From the NCBI GenBank assembly GCA_963921305.4, contig CAWUEX030000002.1:2666001-2730000 (forward strand): a DNA stretch of 64,000 nt. Direction: 5' to 3'. Below are positions 45,826-53,861 of this stretch, one piece after another. Each line of letters starts with the position of its first letter. Position 1 is the first letter of the stretch. Position numbers and translations under genes: made by a program. The stretch comes from CAWUEX02 sp963921305. GTDB lineage: Bacteria > Pseudomonadota > Alphaproteobacteria > Rhodospirillales > Rhodospirillaceae. The notes under the pieces were generated by a model, which was not told the DNA's origin, did no database searches, and saw only the letters and a list, made by a program, of their open reading frames with translations.

Positions 45826-46644
45826 ATGGTCAAAACTATTTTAACGCGACTCTTGGCGATCTCTCTGGTGCTTGCCACTGCCGATGCCGCAGCGGCGGTG
45901 TCCATTGCGCCGCATTTGGCGACGTACGATGTGCGTCTCGGGCGAGTCACCGGGCCGGAGGCACCCCGTCAGATAAACGGCACGTTGGTCTACTCAGTTC
46001 GGGATCGTTGTGATGGGTTTCTTCAGGAGTCCACGCTCGACTTGGTGATCGAACAGCGGGGTGCGTCACCCGTGCGCTACCAGCAGTCTTTCAACTCATT
46101 CGAACGGCATGATCAATCGGAATCGACCTTCGCGGTGACCATTACCGCCGGCGGCTCCGTCGTCGACACCTACACAGGTACAATTGAGCGCGAGGCTGGG
46201 AAAACTGTGATAAGGTATGTCCGCCCAGATGATCGGGCAGACCGCGATGACGCGAAGTCCTTCGCCACCCGTCCAGACGCCTTCCTCTCGCTAGCCTATA
46301 CCGCGCGCGTTGCCGAAAGTGCCGCTGAAGGCGGCCGTTTTGTCAGTGAGGTCGTTGCCGACGGATTGCTTGATGACGGTCCAAACCGGTTGTCAGCGAT
46401 TATCGGGCCGCAACTCGCGTCTACACCGGACTTTCCCGACCCGGAGGGCGTGCTAAGGGGCCGGCCGTGGCCAGTGACAATTGCTTATTTTCCAGAGGCC
46501 AGTTCGTCTGAATTGCCGTCCCAGGAAATGCGCATCTTGTTGTATCCCGGCGGCGTAGTCGGTGAAATCGATCAGGACGCGGGCGACTATTCGGTTGTCA
46601 CGTCGCTTATCGACGTGCAAACGGCGCCGGGGTGCAGCGACTAG
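45826..46644 (+). CDS. eipB: EipB family (DUF1849) periplasmic envelope-integrity protein
   Basis: EipB is a periplasmic beta-spiral protein needed for envelope integrity in Brucella and conserved in alphaproteobacteria. The 272-residue protein has a signal peptide (residues 1-24, ending ADAAAA) and opens the mature chain with SIAPHLATYDVRLG. Two cysteines, C62 (RDRCDGF) and C270 (APGCSD), sit where the known disulfide joins the early and C-terminal parts. The stop overlaps that of the convergent ROK kinase by four bases. Confidence 0.88.
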   Translation: MVKTILTRLLAISLVLATADAAAAVSIAPHLATYDVRLGRVTGPEAPRQINGTLVYSVRDRCDGFLQESTLDLVIEQRGASPVRYQQSFNSFERHDQSESTFAVTITAGGSVVDTYTGTIEREAGKTVIRYVRPDDRADRDDAKSFATRPDAFLSLAYTARVAESAAEGGRFVSEVVADGLLDDGPNRLSAIIGPQLASTPDFPDPEGVLRGRPWPVTIAYFPEASSSELPSQEMRILLYPGGVVGEIDQDAGDYSVVTSLIDVQTAPGCSD

Positions 46645-47552
46645 GTCTCGTCGGCCGGCCACAGCCAGGCGGCGCCACGTACGCCACTGGAGTCGCCATG
46701 TCGGGGCGGGACAAGTCTTGTTTCCACGGTGTCGGAGAATACATAGGCGTCCCAAAGCTGCGGAACCCTTTCATACAGGCTCCCAATGTTGGAGAGACCG
46801 CCGCCCAGAACAATAACGTCCGGGTCATAAACGTTGATCACCGTGGCCAAGGATTTAGCGAGTCTCTGGGCATATCGCTCCAGTGCAGCCGCAGCCGAGA
46901 CATCACCTGCCTGCGCTGCGTCGGCGACCTCTTGCGCGGTCATCCCCATGGCTGCATCCCGTGCCAATCCCGGCCCTGATAGAAACGTCTCGATACACCC
47001 CTTGAGGCCGCAGTAGCACTCAGGCCCGGGCGTTTCCCCCAGTCCTGGGTCGGGCCAGGGCAGGGGATTGTGTCCCCATTCGCCGGCAATGCCGTTGCGT
47101 CCTGTAAGGCATCGCCGATCCCGCACAAGGCCTCCCCCGACACCGGTGCCCAGAATCACGCCGAACACCACTTCGTATCCGGCAGCCCCACCATCTGTTG
47201 CTTCCGACAAAGCGAAGCAGTTGGCATCATTTGCAAGGCGCACAGGCCGGCTCAGCGCCGTCTCAAGGTCGGACGGCAATGGCTTGCCGATCAAACACGT
47301 TGAATTGGCATTCTTGATCAGGCCAGTCGATGGTGAAACCGTGCCCGGAATGCCAATTCCCACGGTCGCTTGCGAACCGATCGCCAACACTGAATCTGCC
47401 TCGCTGACGAGGATGCGTATCGCGTCAACGGTGTCCGGATAGGAGCCTGCCGGGGTGTCTACGCGCTTTCGGAACAGCTCTTCGTTACCAGGTCCAAGCG
47501 CCACCAGTTCTATCTTTGTGCCGCCGAGATCGATGCCGTAGCGCACGCGCAT
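46641..47552 (-). CDS. ROK-family sugar kinase
   Basis: A 303-residue kinase of the ROK group that phosphorylates a hexose or amino sugar. The ATP loop YGIDLGGTKIELV lies at about 5-17, the sugar site LANDANCFALSEA near residue 109, GTGVGGGLV near 137, and the zinc motif GHNPLP... ECYCGLKGCIE near 160-190. This pattern fits fructokinase (Mak) or N-acetylglucosamine kinase (NagK). The substrate cannot be chosen from sequence by eye. The gene stands alone on its strand. Confidence 0.88.
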   Translation of the reverse strand: MRVRYGIDLGGTKIELVALGPGNEELFRKRVDTPAGSYPDTVDAIRILVSEADSVLAIGSQATVGIGIPGTVSPSTGLIKNANSTCLIGKPLPSDLETALSRPVRLANDANCFALSEATDGGAAGYEVVFGVILGTGVGGGLVRDRRCLTGRNGIAGEWGHNPLPWPDPGLGETPGPECYCGLKGCIETFLSGPGLARDAAMGMTAQEVADAAQAGDVSAAAALERYAQRLAKSLATVINVYDPDVIVLGGGLSNIGSLYERVPQLWDAYVFSDTVETRLVPPRHGDSSGVRGAAWLWPADET

Positions 47553-47676
47553 GGTGCAGTCCTATTTCCACTGGTTTCAACGCAATATTGTGAACCGCAA
47601 TTGACTGTGGTTCCAGACATAGCCCTCGGGTAGCATCGCCTCACACTCCATAGTTAACAGCGGCCAGCGGACTATC

Positions 47677-48537
47677 ATGCAGCCAGACGTCACCGGCTAT
47701 TTCGACGAAAATACCTTCACCATTTCATATTTGATCGCGGAACCGGATGGTTCCGAAGCCGTCGTCCTGGATAGCGTGCTGGATTATGACGCCAGTTCGG
47801 GCCGGACAGACACGCGGAGCGCGGACCGCATTCTTGAGGATGTTAAGCGCCGCGCGTTGAACGTGAACTGGATTCTGGAAACCCACGCTCATGCCGATCA
47901 TCTTTCCGCGGCTCCCTACCTCATGGAGAAGTTAGGAGCCAAGGTGGCAATTGGCGCGCACATAACTGAGGTTCAGAAGACCTTTTCCAGCGTCTTCAAT
48001 CTCGGTGAAGGCATGGCGAAAGACGGATCACAGTTCGCGTTGCTTCTGCAAGACGGAGATGTCCTGGAATGCGGAGCGTTAAAAATTCAGGCTCTTCACA
48101 CACCGGGGCATACGCCTGCCTGCATGACGTACGTGATCGGAGATGCGGCGTTTGTAGGCGACACGCTGTTTATGCCCGACTACGGCACCGCCCGATGCGA
48201 TTTTCCCGGCGGGGATGCGGCGACACTGTATCGGTCCATCCGGCGGGTTCTCGACTTGCCGCCTGAGACGCGGGTTTTCGTGTGCCATGACTACGGACCA
48301 GATGGCCGTCCCTTTGCGTGGGAAACAACCATTGCCCAACAACGCCGCGACAATGTTCACATAAAGGATGGGGTAACCGAGTCAGACTTTGTAAAGATGC
48401 GCGAAGACCGCGATGCGACACTTACCATGCCAGCGCTTATTCTTCCCTCGGTTCAGGTGAACATTCGCGCTGGCCACATGCCGCCCCCCGAAAGCAACGG
48501 CGTGTCTTATCTCAAGATTCCGGTTGACGCGTTCTAG
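47677..48537 (+). CDS. MBL-fold hydrolase, persulfide dioxygenase-like (Blh/ETHE1 type)
   Basis: A metallo-beta-lactamase-fold protein of 286 residues. The metal motif THAHADHLSA (near residue 69) has the HxHxDH signature, followed by LHTPGHTPACMTY and a late VCHDYGPDGRPFAWETT with further ligands. The sequence resembles the sulfur-transfer-free persulfide dioxygenases that oxidise glutathione persulfide. A BigR-like ArsR regulator gene lies immediately downstream on the opposite strand, matching the BigR-Blh sulfide-detoxification arrangement. Confidence 0.85.
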   Translation: MQPDVTGYFDENTFTISYLIAEPDGSEAVVLDSVLDYDASSGRTDTRSADRILEDVKRRALNVNWILETHAHADHLSAAPYLMEKLGAKVAIGAHITEVQKTFSSVFNLGEGMAKDGSQFALLLQDGDVLECGALKIQALHTPGHTPACMTYVIGDAAFVGDTLFMPDYGTARCDFPGGDAATLYRSIRRVLDLPPETRVFVCHDYGPDGRPFAWETTIAQQRRDNVHIKDGVTESDFVKMREDRDATLTMPALILPSVQVNIRAGHMPPPESNGVSYLKIPVDAF

Positions 48538-48549
48538 CCGCGCTCTGGG

Positions 48550-48861
48550 TCAGATTTCCGCTTTATCGCACATGACAGTGCTCAGCGCCTGTAACAAACC
48601 GACGGTGCGCGTGCTCTCAATCGAATAGTAGATTGTTTGGGCGTCGCGCCGTGTCAGCACCAAATTGTCGCGGCGCAGACGCGCGAGGTGTTGGGAGAGG
48701 GCTGACTGTCCCAGCCCGATTTTCTGCTCCAGTTCCTTGACGCTGTGCTCGCGTTTGCTGAGCCGGCACAAGATCAGCAGGCGATGCGGGTTGGCGACCG
48801 CCCGCAATACTGTACAGGTGTCTTCGGCCTCGCGTTCCAAGGCGCTCAGATCTACGGTCAA
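48550..48861 (-). CDS. ArsR-family regulator, BigR/SqrR-like
   Basis: A 103-residue winged-helix repressor. The recognition region is GLGQSALSQHLARLRRDNLVLTRRDAQTIYYSI. Two cysteines only are present, C16 (EDTCTVLR) and C98 (VMCDKAE), the positions used in BigR/SqrR to form a polysulfide bridge on exposure to reactive sulfur. Classic metal-binding ArsR motifs are absent. It converges with the persulfide-dioxygenase-like gene, 12 bases apart, which it probably regulates. Confidence 0.85.
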   Translation of the reverse strand: MTVDLSALEREAEDTCTVLRAVANPHRLLILCRLSKREHSVKELEQKIGLGQSALSQHLARLRRDNLVLTRRDAQTIYYSIESTRTVGLLQALSTVMCDKAEI

Positions 48862-49004
48862 AACCTACGCCTCTCTATCCGATTGCAGCCGTCAAAGTGT
48901 AACGCAGGGCCCCAGAACTGGCTAGAATGTGGGCGTGATTCCGGGTCCCGGAAGGTATATCCAGCCGCTACACTCAAGCAATCACATCCCGTGGAGAACA
49001 GCGC

Positions 49005-49934
49005 ATGTCCGTCTTGCTCATAACTGACGATACGTTCTTGGGGCATGACACCGGCCCAGGTCATCCCGAGAGCATCGATCGCATCCGCAGCGTCAATGAG
49101 GCGTTGAGTGACGACCGGTTTGCTGCATTTCCACGCCGCGCGGCCGAGGATGCCGAGGTCGCTGAGATGGCAGCGCCCCATTCCGAGGATTTTGTGGAGG
49201 CATTGCTGGATGCGGCGCCGGAGACTGGCTATCGCCACATCGATCCCGATACGGTGATGTCTCCTGGAACCGATGAGGCGATCCGCCGCGGCGCCGGCGC
49301 GTTGGTGATGGCGGTCGATGCCGTTGCCGGGGGAGAAGTCCAATCAGCGTTCTGCGCCGTACGGCCGCCGGGTCATCATGCCGAGCGCCGCCGGCCAATG
49401 GGGTTTTGCTTCGTCAACAACATCGCGGTCGCTGCATTTCATGCCCGTTCTGCCCACGGCTTCAAACGGGTTGCGGTGGTCGATTTCGATGTCCATCACG
49501 GCAATGGCACCCAGGATATTTTCTGGGACGACCCCGATTTGTTTTTTGCGTCATCGCATCAATATCCCCACTATCCCGGAACTGGAGCTGCCGACGAACG
49601 GGGCGCGCACAACAATGTCGTCAACGTCCCCTTACCGCCGGGCACGGACGGCGGCGCCTTCCGGAAAGCGGTAGAGCGTGATTTGCTGCCCGCACTCGAC
49701 ACCTTCGCGCCCGAGTTCGTCCTTATGTCTGCCGGCTTCGACGCTCACAAGGATGATCCCCTCTCGCATATGGGTCTGGAGGAGGATGACTTCGCCTGGG
49801 TAACCAACCAAGTCGCGGAAGTCGCCGGCCGGCACGCCGATGGCCGGGTGGTCTCCGCTCTGGAAGGAGGCTATAACCTCAAGGCGCTTGGGCGCAGCGC
49901 GGCAGCGCATGTCGAGGCGCTAAGCAGGGGCTGA
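49005..49934 (+). CDS. Histone deacetylase-family (AcuC/HDAC-like) deacetylase
   Basis: A 309-residue zinc deacetylase of the arginase-deacetylase fold. Motifs in order are GHDTGPGHPESIDR, RPPGHHAERRRPMGFCFVNN with the catalytic histidine pair near 125, VVDFDVHHGNGTQD with zinc ligands near 165, SSHQYPHYPGTG, and SAGFDAHKDDPLSHM near 245. Bacterial members act on acetylated polyamines, acetylated proteins or acetoin-related substrates; the substrate here is unknown. xseB follows after 12 bases. Confidence 0.92.
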   Translation: MSVLLITDDTFLGHDTGPGHPESIDRIRSVNEALSDDRFAAFPRRAAEDAEVAEMAAPHSEDFVEALLDAAPETGYRHIDPDTVMSPGTDEAIRRGAGALVMAVDAVAGGEVQSAFCAVRPPGHHAERRRPMGFCFVNNIAVAAFHARSAHGFKRVAVVDFDVHHGNGTQDIFWDDPDLFFASSHQYPHYPGTGAADERGAHNNVVNVPLPPGTDGGAFRKAVERDLLPALDTFAPEFVLMSAGFDAHKDDPLSHMGLEEDDFAWVTNQVAEVAGRHADGRVVSALEGGYNLKALGRSAAAHVEALSRG

Positions 49935-49946
49935 CGCGGCAGCAAG

Positions 49947-50210
49947 ATGAAAGACGCGAAGATGGCAGAGCCGAAAATTCCGAAGGACATTGCAGACCTC
50001 AGCTTTGAGGATGCCCTTAGTCAACTTGAAGACATTGTCCGCGATCTCGAGGCAGGCCAAGTCAAGCTGGATGAGGCCGTCAAACACTACGAACGTGGCG
50101 CCCTGCTGAAGCGGCACTGCGAAGCTAAGCTTGCAGACGCTCGAATGAAGGTGGAGAAAATCACTGGCCTCGGCGATGCCATGAAACTGGAGACCGTGGA
50201 GTCCGAATGA
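49947..50210 (+). CDS. xseB: Exodeoxyribonuclease VII small subunit
   Basis: XseB binds the large subunit XseA to form exonuclease VII. The 87-residue protein shows the family pattern LSFEDALSQLEDIVRDLEAGQVKLDEAVKHYERGALLKRHCEAKLADARMKVEKI. ATG 49962 is an alternative start. The stop overlaps the ispA ATG, and the chain xseB-ispA-dxs is widely conserved in proteobacteria. Confidence 0.95.
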   Translation: MKDAKMAEPKIPKDIADLSFEDALSQLEDIVRDLEAGQVKLDEAVKHYERGALLKRHCEAKLADARMKVEKITGLGDAMKLETVESE

Positions 50211-51130
50211 CTCCTGCCGTCTCCCACACCGAGACCGATACCGGCGAGCCATTTCTAGCTCGCTTGAGCGCTTTCGCAACTGACTTCAACGGTGAGTTGG
50301 AGAGACTGTTGCCGCTACCGGAGGGCCCGGAGCGGCGTGTCATGGAAGCGATGCGCTATGCGGCTTTGGATGGCGGGAAGCGCCTGCGTCCCTTTTTAGT
50401 CTGTGCGGCAGCAGACGTCTTTAATGTAGACCGGTCGAGCAGCTTACGTGCCGCGGCGGCGGTCGAAATGGTTCACTGCTACTCGCTGGTGCACGATGAC
50501 CTCCCCGCGATGGATGATGACGACGTGCGCCGTGGCCGTCCCACCTGCCACAAGGCTTTCGATGAGGCGACCGCGATTCTGGCCGGCGACGGTTTGCTGA
50601 CCGAGGCGTTCGCGGTCCTATCTGACTCGTCTACTCATGAAGACGGCAATGTCAGAGCCGCTTTGGTGGCGGCATTGGCGAAGGCGGCCGGTGGGCTGGG
50701 TATGGTCGGCGGCCAGATGATCGACCTGCTGGCTGAGGAGTCGGCGTTGTCGGCTGAGGAGATCGAGCATCTCCAAGCCATGAAGACCGGCCAATTATTG
50801 GCAGTTTCTTGCGAGTTCGGGCCGATTCTCGGGCGCGGGGACGCTGACATCTGCGCGGCCTTTCGCGCCTTCGGACTAGATTTGGGTGCTGCTTTCCAGA
50901 TTGCCGATGATTTGCTCGATTTGGAGGGAACGGCCGCACGCATCGGCAAGGCCACAGGCAAAGATGAAGGTGCAGGCAAGGCGACTTTTGTTTCCCTGTA
51001 CGGACCCGAGCATGCTAGAAAAAAGGCGAAATCGCTTGTGGATCAAGCAGTTGCGTCTTTAGATGGGTTCGGCGCGGAAGCAGACCCTCTGCGTGATGCA
51101 GCTCGATTCGCGATAACGCGCCGTCAATAG
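50207..51130 (+). CDS. ispA: Geranyl/farnesyl diphosphate synthase
   Basis: This enzyme condenses isopentenyl diphosphate with DMAPP and GPP to make FPP for isoprenoids, including undecaprenyl phosphate and quinone tails. The 307-residue protein has the first aspartate-rich motif HDDLPAMDDDDVRRG near residue 95 and the second QIADDLLD near 232, plus GGKRLRPFL near 58. The product chain length (FPP or GGPP) is inferred as FPP from context only. The ATG overlaps the xseB stop. Confidence 0.95.
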   Translation: MTPAVSHTETDTGEPFLARLSAFATDFNGELERLLPLPEGPERRVMEAMRYAALDGGKRLRPFLVCAAADVFNVDRSSSLRAAAAVEMVHCYSLVHDDLPAMDDDDVRRGRPTCHKAFDEATAILAGDGLLTEAFAVLSDSSTHEDGNVRAALVAALAKAAGGLGMVGGQMIDLLAEESALSAEEIEHLQAMKTGQLLAVSCEFGPILGRGDADICAAFRAFGLDLGAAFQIADDLLDLEGTAARIGKATGKDEGAGKATFVSLYGPEHARKKAKSLVDQAVASLDGFGAEADPLRDAARFAITRRQ

Positions 51131-51150
51131 AGGCACTTCGAGGACACGAC

Positions 51151-53094
51151 GTGAGTACTGACTCCGACAGCCCCCGCGGCGCTCTGCAAACGCCATTGCT
51201 CGACAAGATCGGCAGTCCGCATGATTTGCGGCAAATGTCCGAAGACGATCTTCAGCAAGTGGCTGATGAACTGCGGGCTGACCTGATCGAATCTGTGTCT
51301 CAGACGGGCGGCCATCTGGGGGCTGGCCTGGGCGTCGTCGAACTTACCGTGGCTCTGCACTATGTTTTCAATACACCGGATGACCGAATTATTTGGGACG
51401 TTGGGCACCAGTGTTATCCCCATAAAATTCTCACGGGCCGCCGTGCCCGGATGAAGACGATCCGCCAGCAGGGTGGACTATCCGGTTTTACGTCCCGGAA
51501 CGAGAGTGAATACGACCCATTCGGCGCAGGACACAGCTCGACGTCCATTTCCGCTGGGCTGGGTATGGTTGTCGCCAAGGATTTGTCCAGCGACGATGAT
51601 CAGGTTATTGCGGTGATCGGTGACGGCGCTATGAGCGCAGGTATGGCTTATGAAGCCATGAACAACGCCGGCAGTATGGACAAGCGGCTGATCGTCATCC
51701 TCAATGACAACGATATGTCCATCGCGCCCGCGGTCGGGGCGATGAGCGCCTACCTATCGCGTTTGCTGTCTTCGAAGTCTTACTTGACGATCCGCGAGGC
51801 GATGAAACAGATTGCAGCGCACTTTCCGCGCTCTCTGGGCGAAGCGGCCCGCAAGGCCGAGGAATATACCCGCGGCATGGTCTCCGGCGGAACTCTGTTT
51901 GAAGAGCTCGGCTTCTACTATGTCGGACCAATTGATGGTCACAAGGTTGAACACCTTGTGCCCGTGCTGCGCAATATCCGGGATTCAAAAGCGAGCGGTC
52001 CGTTTCTCATCCATGCGGTCACGCAGAAAGGCAAGGGGTACGCCCCCGCGGAAGAGTCCGCAGACAAATATCACGGTGTTGCCAAATTCGATGTCGTGTC
52101 CGGGGCGCAGTCCAAGTCTAAACCCAACGCGCCCAGCTACACGTCGGTATTTGCCAAAGCGCTGATCGCGGAGGCCGAACGCGATGATCGTGTTGTCGCG
52201 ATCACGGCCGCAATGCCAGGCGGCACTGGGCTTGATAAGTTCGGCGACGTATACCCGGACCGCACATTCGACGTCGGCATCGCTGAGCAGCACGCCGTGA
52301 CGTTTGCTGGCGGCTTGGCGACGGAAGGTTACAAGCCATTCGTGGCGATTTATTCGACCTTCCTGCAGCGCGCTTATGATCAAGTGGTGCACGATGTCGC
52401 CGTACAGAACCTGCCCGTGCGCTTTGCCATGGATCGGGCCGGCTATGTCGGCGCTGACGGTTGCACCCACCAGGGTTCCTTCGACATCGCCTATCTCTGT
52501 TGTCTGCCTAACTTTGTCGTGATGGCCGCTGCGGACGAGGCGGAATTGACACACATGATCGCCACTGCCGCCGCCTACAATGACGGACCGGTTGCCGTGC
52601 GATATCCACGCGGCGAAGGTCAGGGCGTAACTTTGCCGGAGCGGGGTGATGTGCTGCCCATCGGCAAAGGCCGCATCGTGCAAGAAGGATCGACGGTCGC
52701 GCTGCTGAGCTATGGCGCGCGGCTCGGCGCCTGCTTGGAGGCGGCGGAAGAACTTGCAGCTCACGGACTTTCGACAACGGTGGCAGATGCGCGCTTTGCA
52801 AAACCACTGGACCTAGACCTCATCGCCCAGCTGATTGAGTCTCACGATCTTATCGTGACGGTGGAAGAGGGCGCGCGCGGCGGCTTTGGTGCGCATGTGC
52901 TGCAAGAAGCCGCCAATGAGGGGCTGATCGACTCAGGCGTTGTATTCCGCACCTTGACGATGCCGGACGAGTTCACCGATCACGCCAAGCCTGAGGATCA
53001 GGTCTCAGCCGCGGGTCTCAGCGCTGATAATATCGTGCGTACGGTGCTGAACACTCTTCAACGGGACTCCGCCGAGCGCCCAGCCCGGGCATAG
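51151..53094 (+). CDS. dxs: 1-deoxy-D-xylulose-5-phosphate synthase (Dxs)
   Basis: Dxs condenses pyruvate and glyceraldehyde 3-phosphate with thiamine diphosphate, the first step of the MEP isoprenoid pathway. The 647-residue protein begins at a GTG. It has GGHLGAGLGVVELTVALHYVF, the thiamine-diphosphate motif GDGAMSAGMAYEAMNNAG (about 155-172), FDVGIAEQHAVTFAGGLA and RYPRGEG. It follows ispA by 20 bases, so both isoprenoid genes are likely on one transcript. Confidence 0.97.
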   Translation: MSTDSDSPRGALQTPLLDKIGSPHDLRQMSEDDLQQVADELRADLIESVSQTGGHLGAGLGVVELTVALHYVFNTPDDRIIWDVGHQCYPHKILTGRRARMKTIRQQGGLSGFTSRNESEYDPFGAGHSSTSISAGLGMVVAKDLSSDDDQVIAVIGDGAMSAGMAYEAMNNAGSMDKRLIVILNDNDMSIAPAVGAMSAYLSRLLSSKSYLTIREAMKQIAAHFPRSLGEAARKAEEYTRGMVSGGTLFEELGFYYVGPIDGHKVEHLVPVLRNIRDSKASGPFLIHAVTQKGKGYAPAEESADKYHGVAKFDVVSGAQSKSKPNAPSYTSVFAKALIAEAERDDRVVAITAAMPGGTGLDKFGDVYPDRTFDVGIAEQHAVTFAGGLATEGYKPFVAIYSTFLQRAYDQVVHDVAVQNLPVRFAMDRAGYVGADGCTHQGSFDIAYLCCLPNFVVMAAADEAELTHMIATAAAYNDGPVAVRYPRGEGQGVTLPERGDVLPIGKGRIVQEGSTVALLSYGARLGACLEAAEELAAHGLSTTVADARFAKPLDLDLIAQLIESHDLIVTVEEGARGGFGAHVLQEAANEGLIDSGVVFRTLTMPDEFTDHAKPEDQVSAAGLSADNIVRTVLNTLQRDSAERPARA

Positions 53095-53108
53095 CTTGCG
53101 GTTCCGCC

Positions 53109-53861
53109 GTGGGCGCGCAGAAAGTCCGTCTCGATCAGTGGCTCGTGAATGCCGGGCATGCCAACTCACGCAGCAAAGCCCAAGCCCTTGTGATGTCGGG
53201 CGCCGTGTATCTGGGTGAGCAACGGCTCGATAAGCCAGGACACAGCGTCCTTGAAGATGCGGACATCACGGTGCGCGGCAAGCCGCACCCCTGGGTGTCA
53301 CGCGGCGGCTTGAAGCTCGCCCATGGCCTCGCTCACTTTCAGATCGATGTGAAAGAACTGACGGCCATTGATGTCGGCGCATCGACGGGTGGCTTTACCG
53401 ACGTCTTGCTTTCAAACGGTGCCACAAAGGTCTTTGCAGTCGACGTGGGGTATGGGCAGTTGGACAGTAAGTTGCGCAATGACGAACGGGTTGTCGTGTT
53501 GGAACGCACAAACGCCCGGCACCTGACACAGGATCATATACCTCAGCCGGTCGATATCGTTGTGTGCGATGCCAGTTTTATCGGTCTGCGCACCGTTCTG
53601 CCGGCGGCGATGGCCCGCACCAAGTCTGAGGCGCAGCTCATCGCATTAATTAAGCCGCAGTTCGAAGTCGGCAAGGAGCGGGTTGGTAAAAAGGGGGTGG
53701 TGCGTGATCCTGCGCTGCACCAGGAAGTTTGCGCAACAATTTCCGATTGGCTTGATGCTCAAGCCGGGTGGACGGTGGCAGGAATCACTCCTAGCCCGAT
53801 TAAAGGGCCGGAGGGCAATACCGAGTTTCTCGTCTACGCCCGCCGGATGGCTAACGAATAA
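53109..53861 (+). CDS. tlyA: TlyA-family rRNA methyltransferase
   Basis: A 250-residue protein with an N-terminal S4 RNA-binding domain (KVRLDQWLVNAGHANSRSKAQALVMSGAVYLG) and a SAM-binding FtsJ-like methyltransferase domain (AIDVGASTGGFTDVLLSNGATKVFAVDVGYGQL). TlyA in mycobacteria 2'-O-methylates C1409 of 16S and C1920 of 23S rRNA; the exact target here is not known. The start is a GTG. The stop overlaps the convergent sppA by 11 bases. Confidence 0.93.
   Translation: MGAQKVRLDQWLVNAGHANSRSKAQALVMSGAVYLGEQRLDKPGHSVLEDADITVRGKPHPWVSRGGLKLAHGLAHFQIDVKELTAIDVGASTGGFTDVLLSNGATKVFAVDVGYGQLDSKLRNDERVVVLERTNARHLTQDHIPQPVDIVVCDASFIGLRTVLPAAMARTKSEAQLIALIKPQFEVGKERVGKKGVVRDPALHQEVCATISDWLDAQAGWTVAGITPSPIKGPEGNTEFLVYARRMANE

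Noticed and set aside
51985..52764. 259-codon minus-strand open frame
   Set aside because: Antisense to dxs; no domain recognised.
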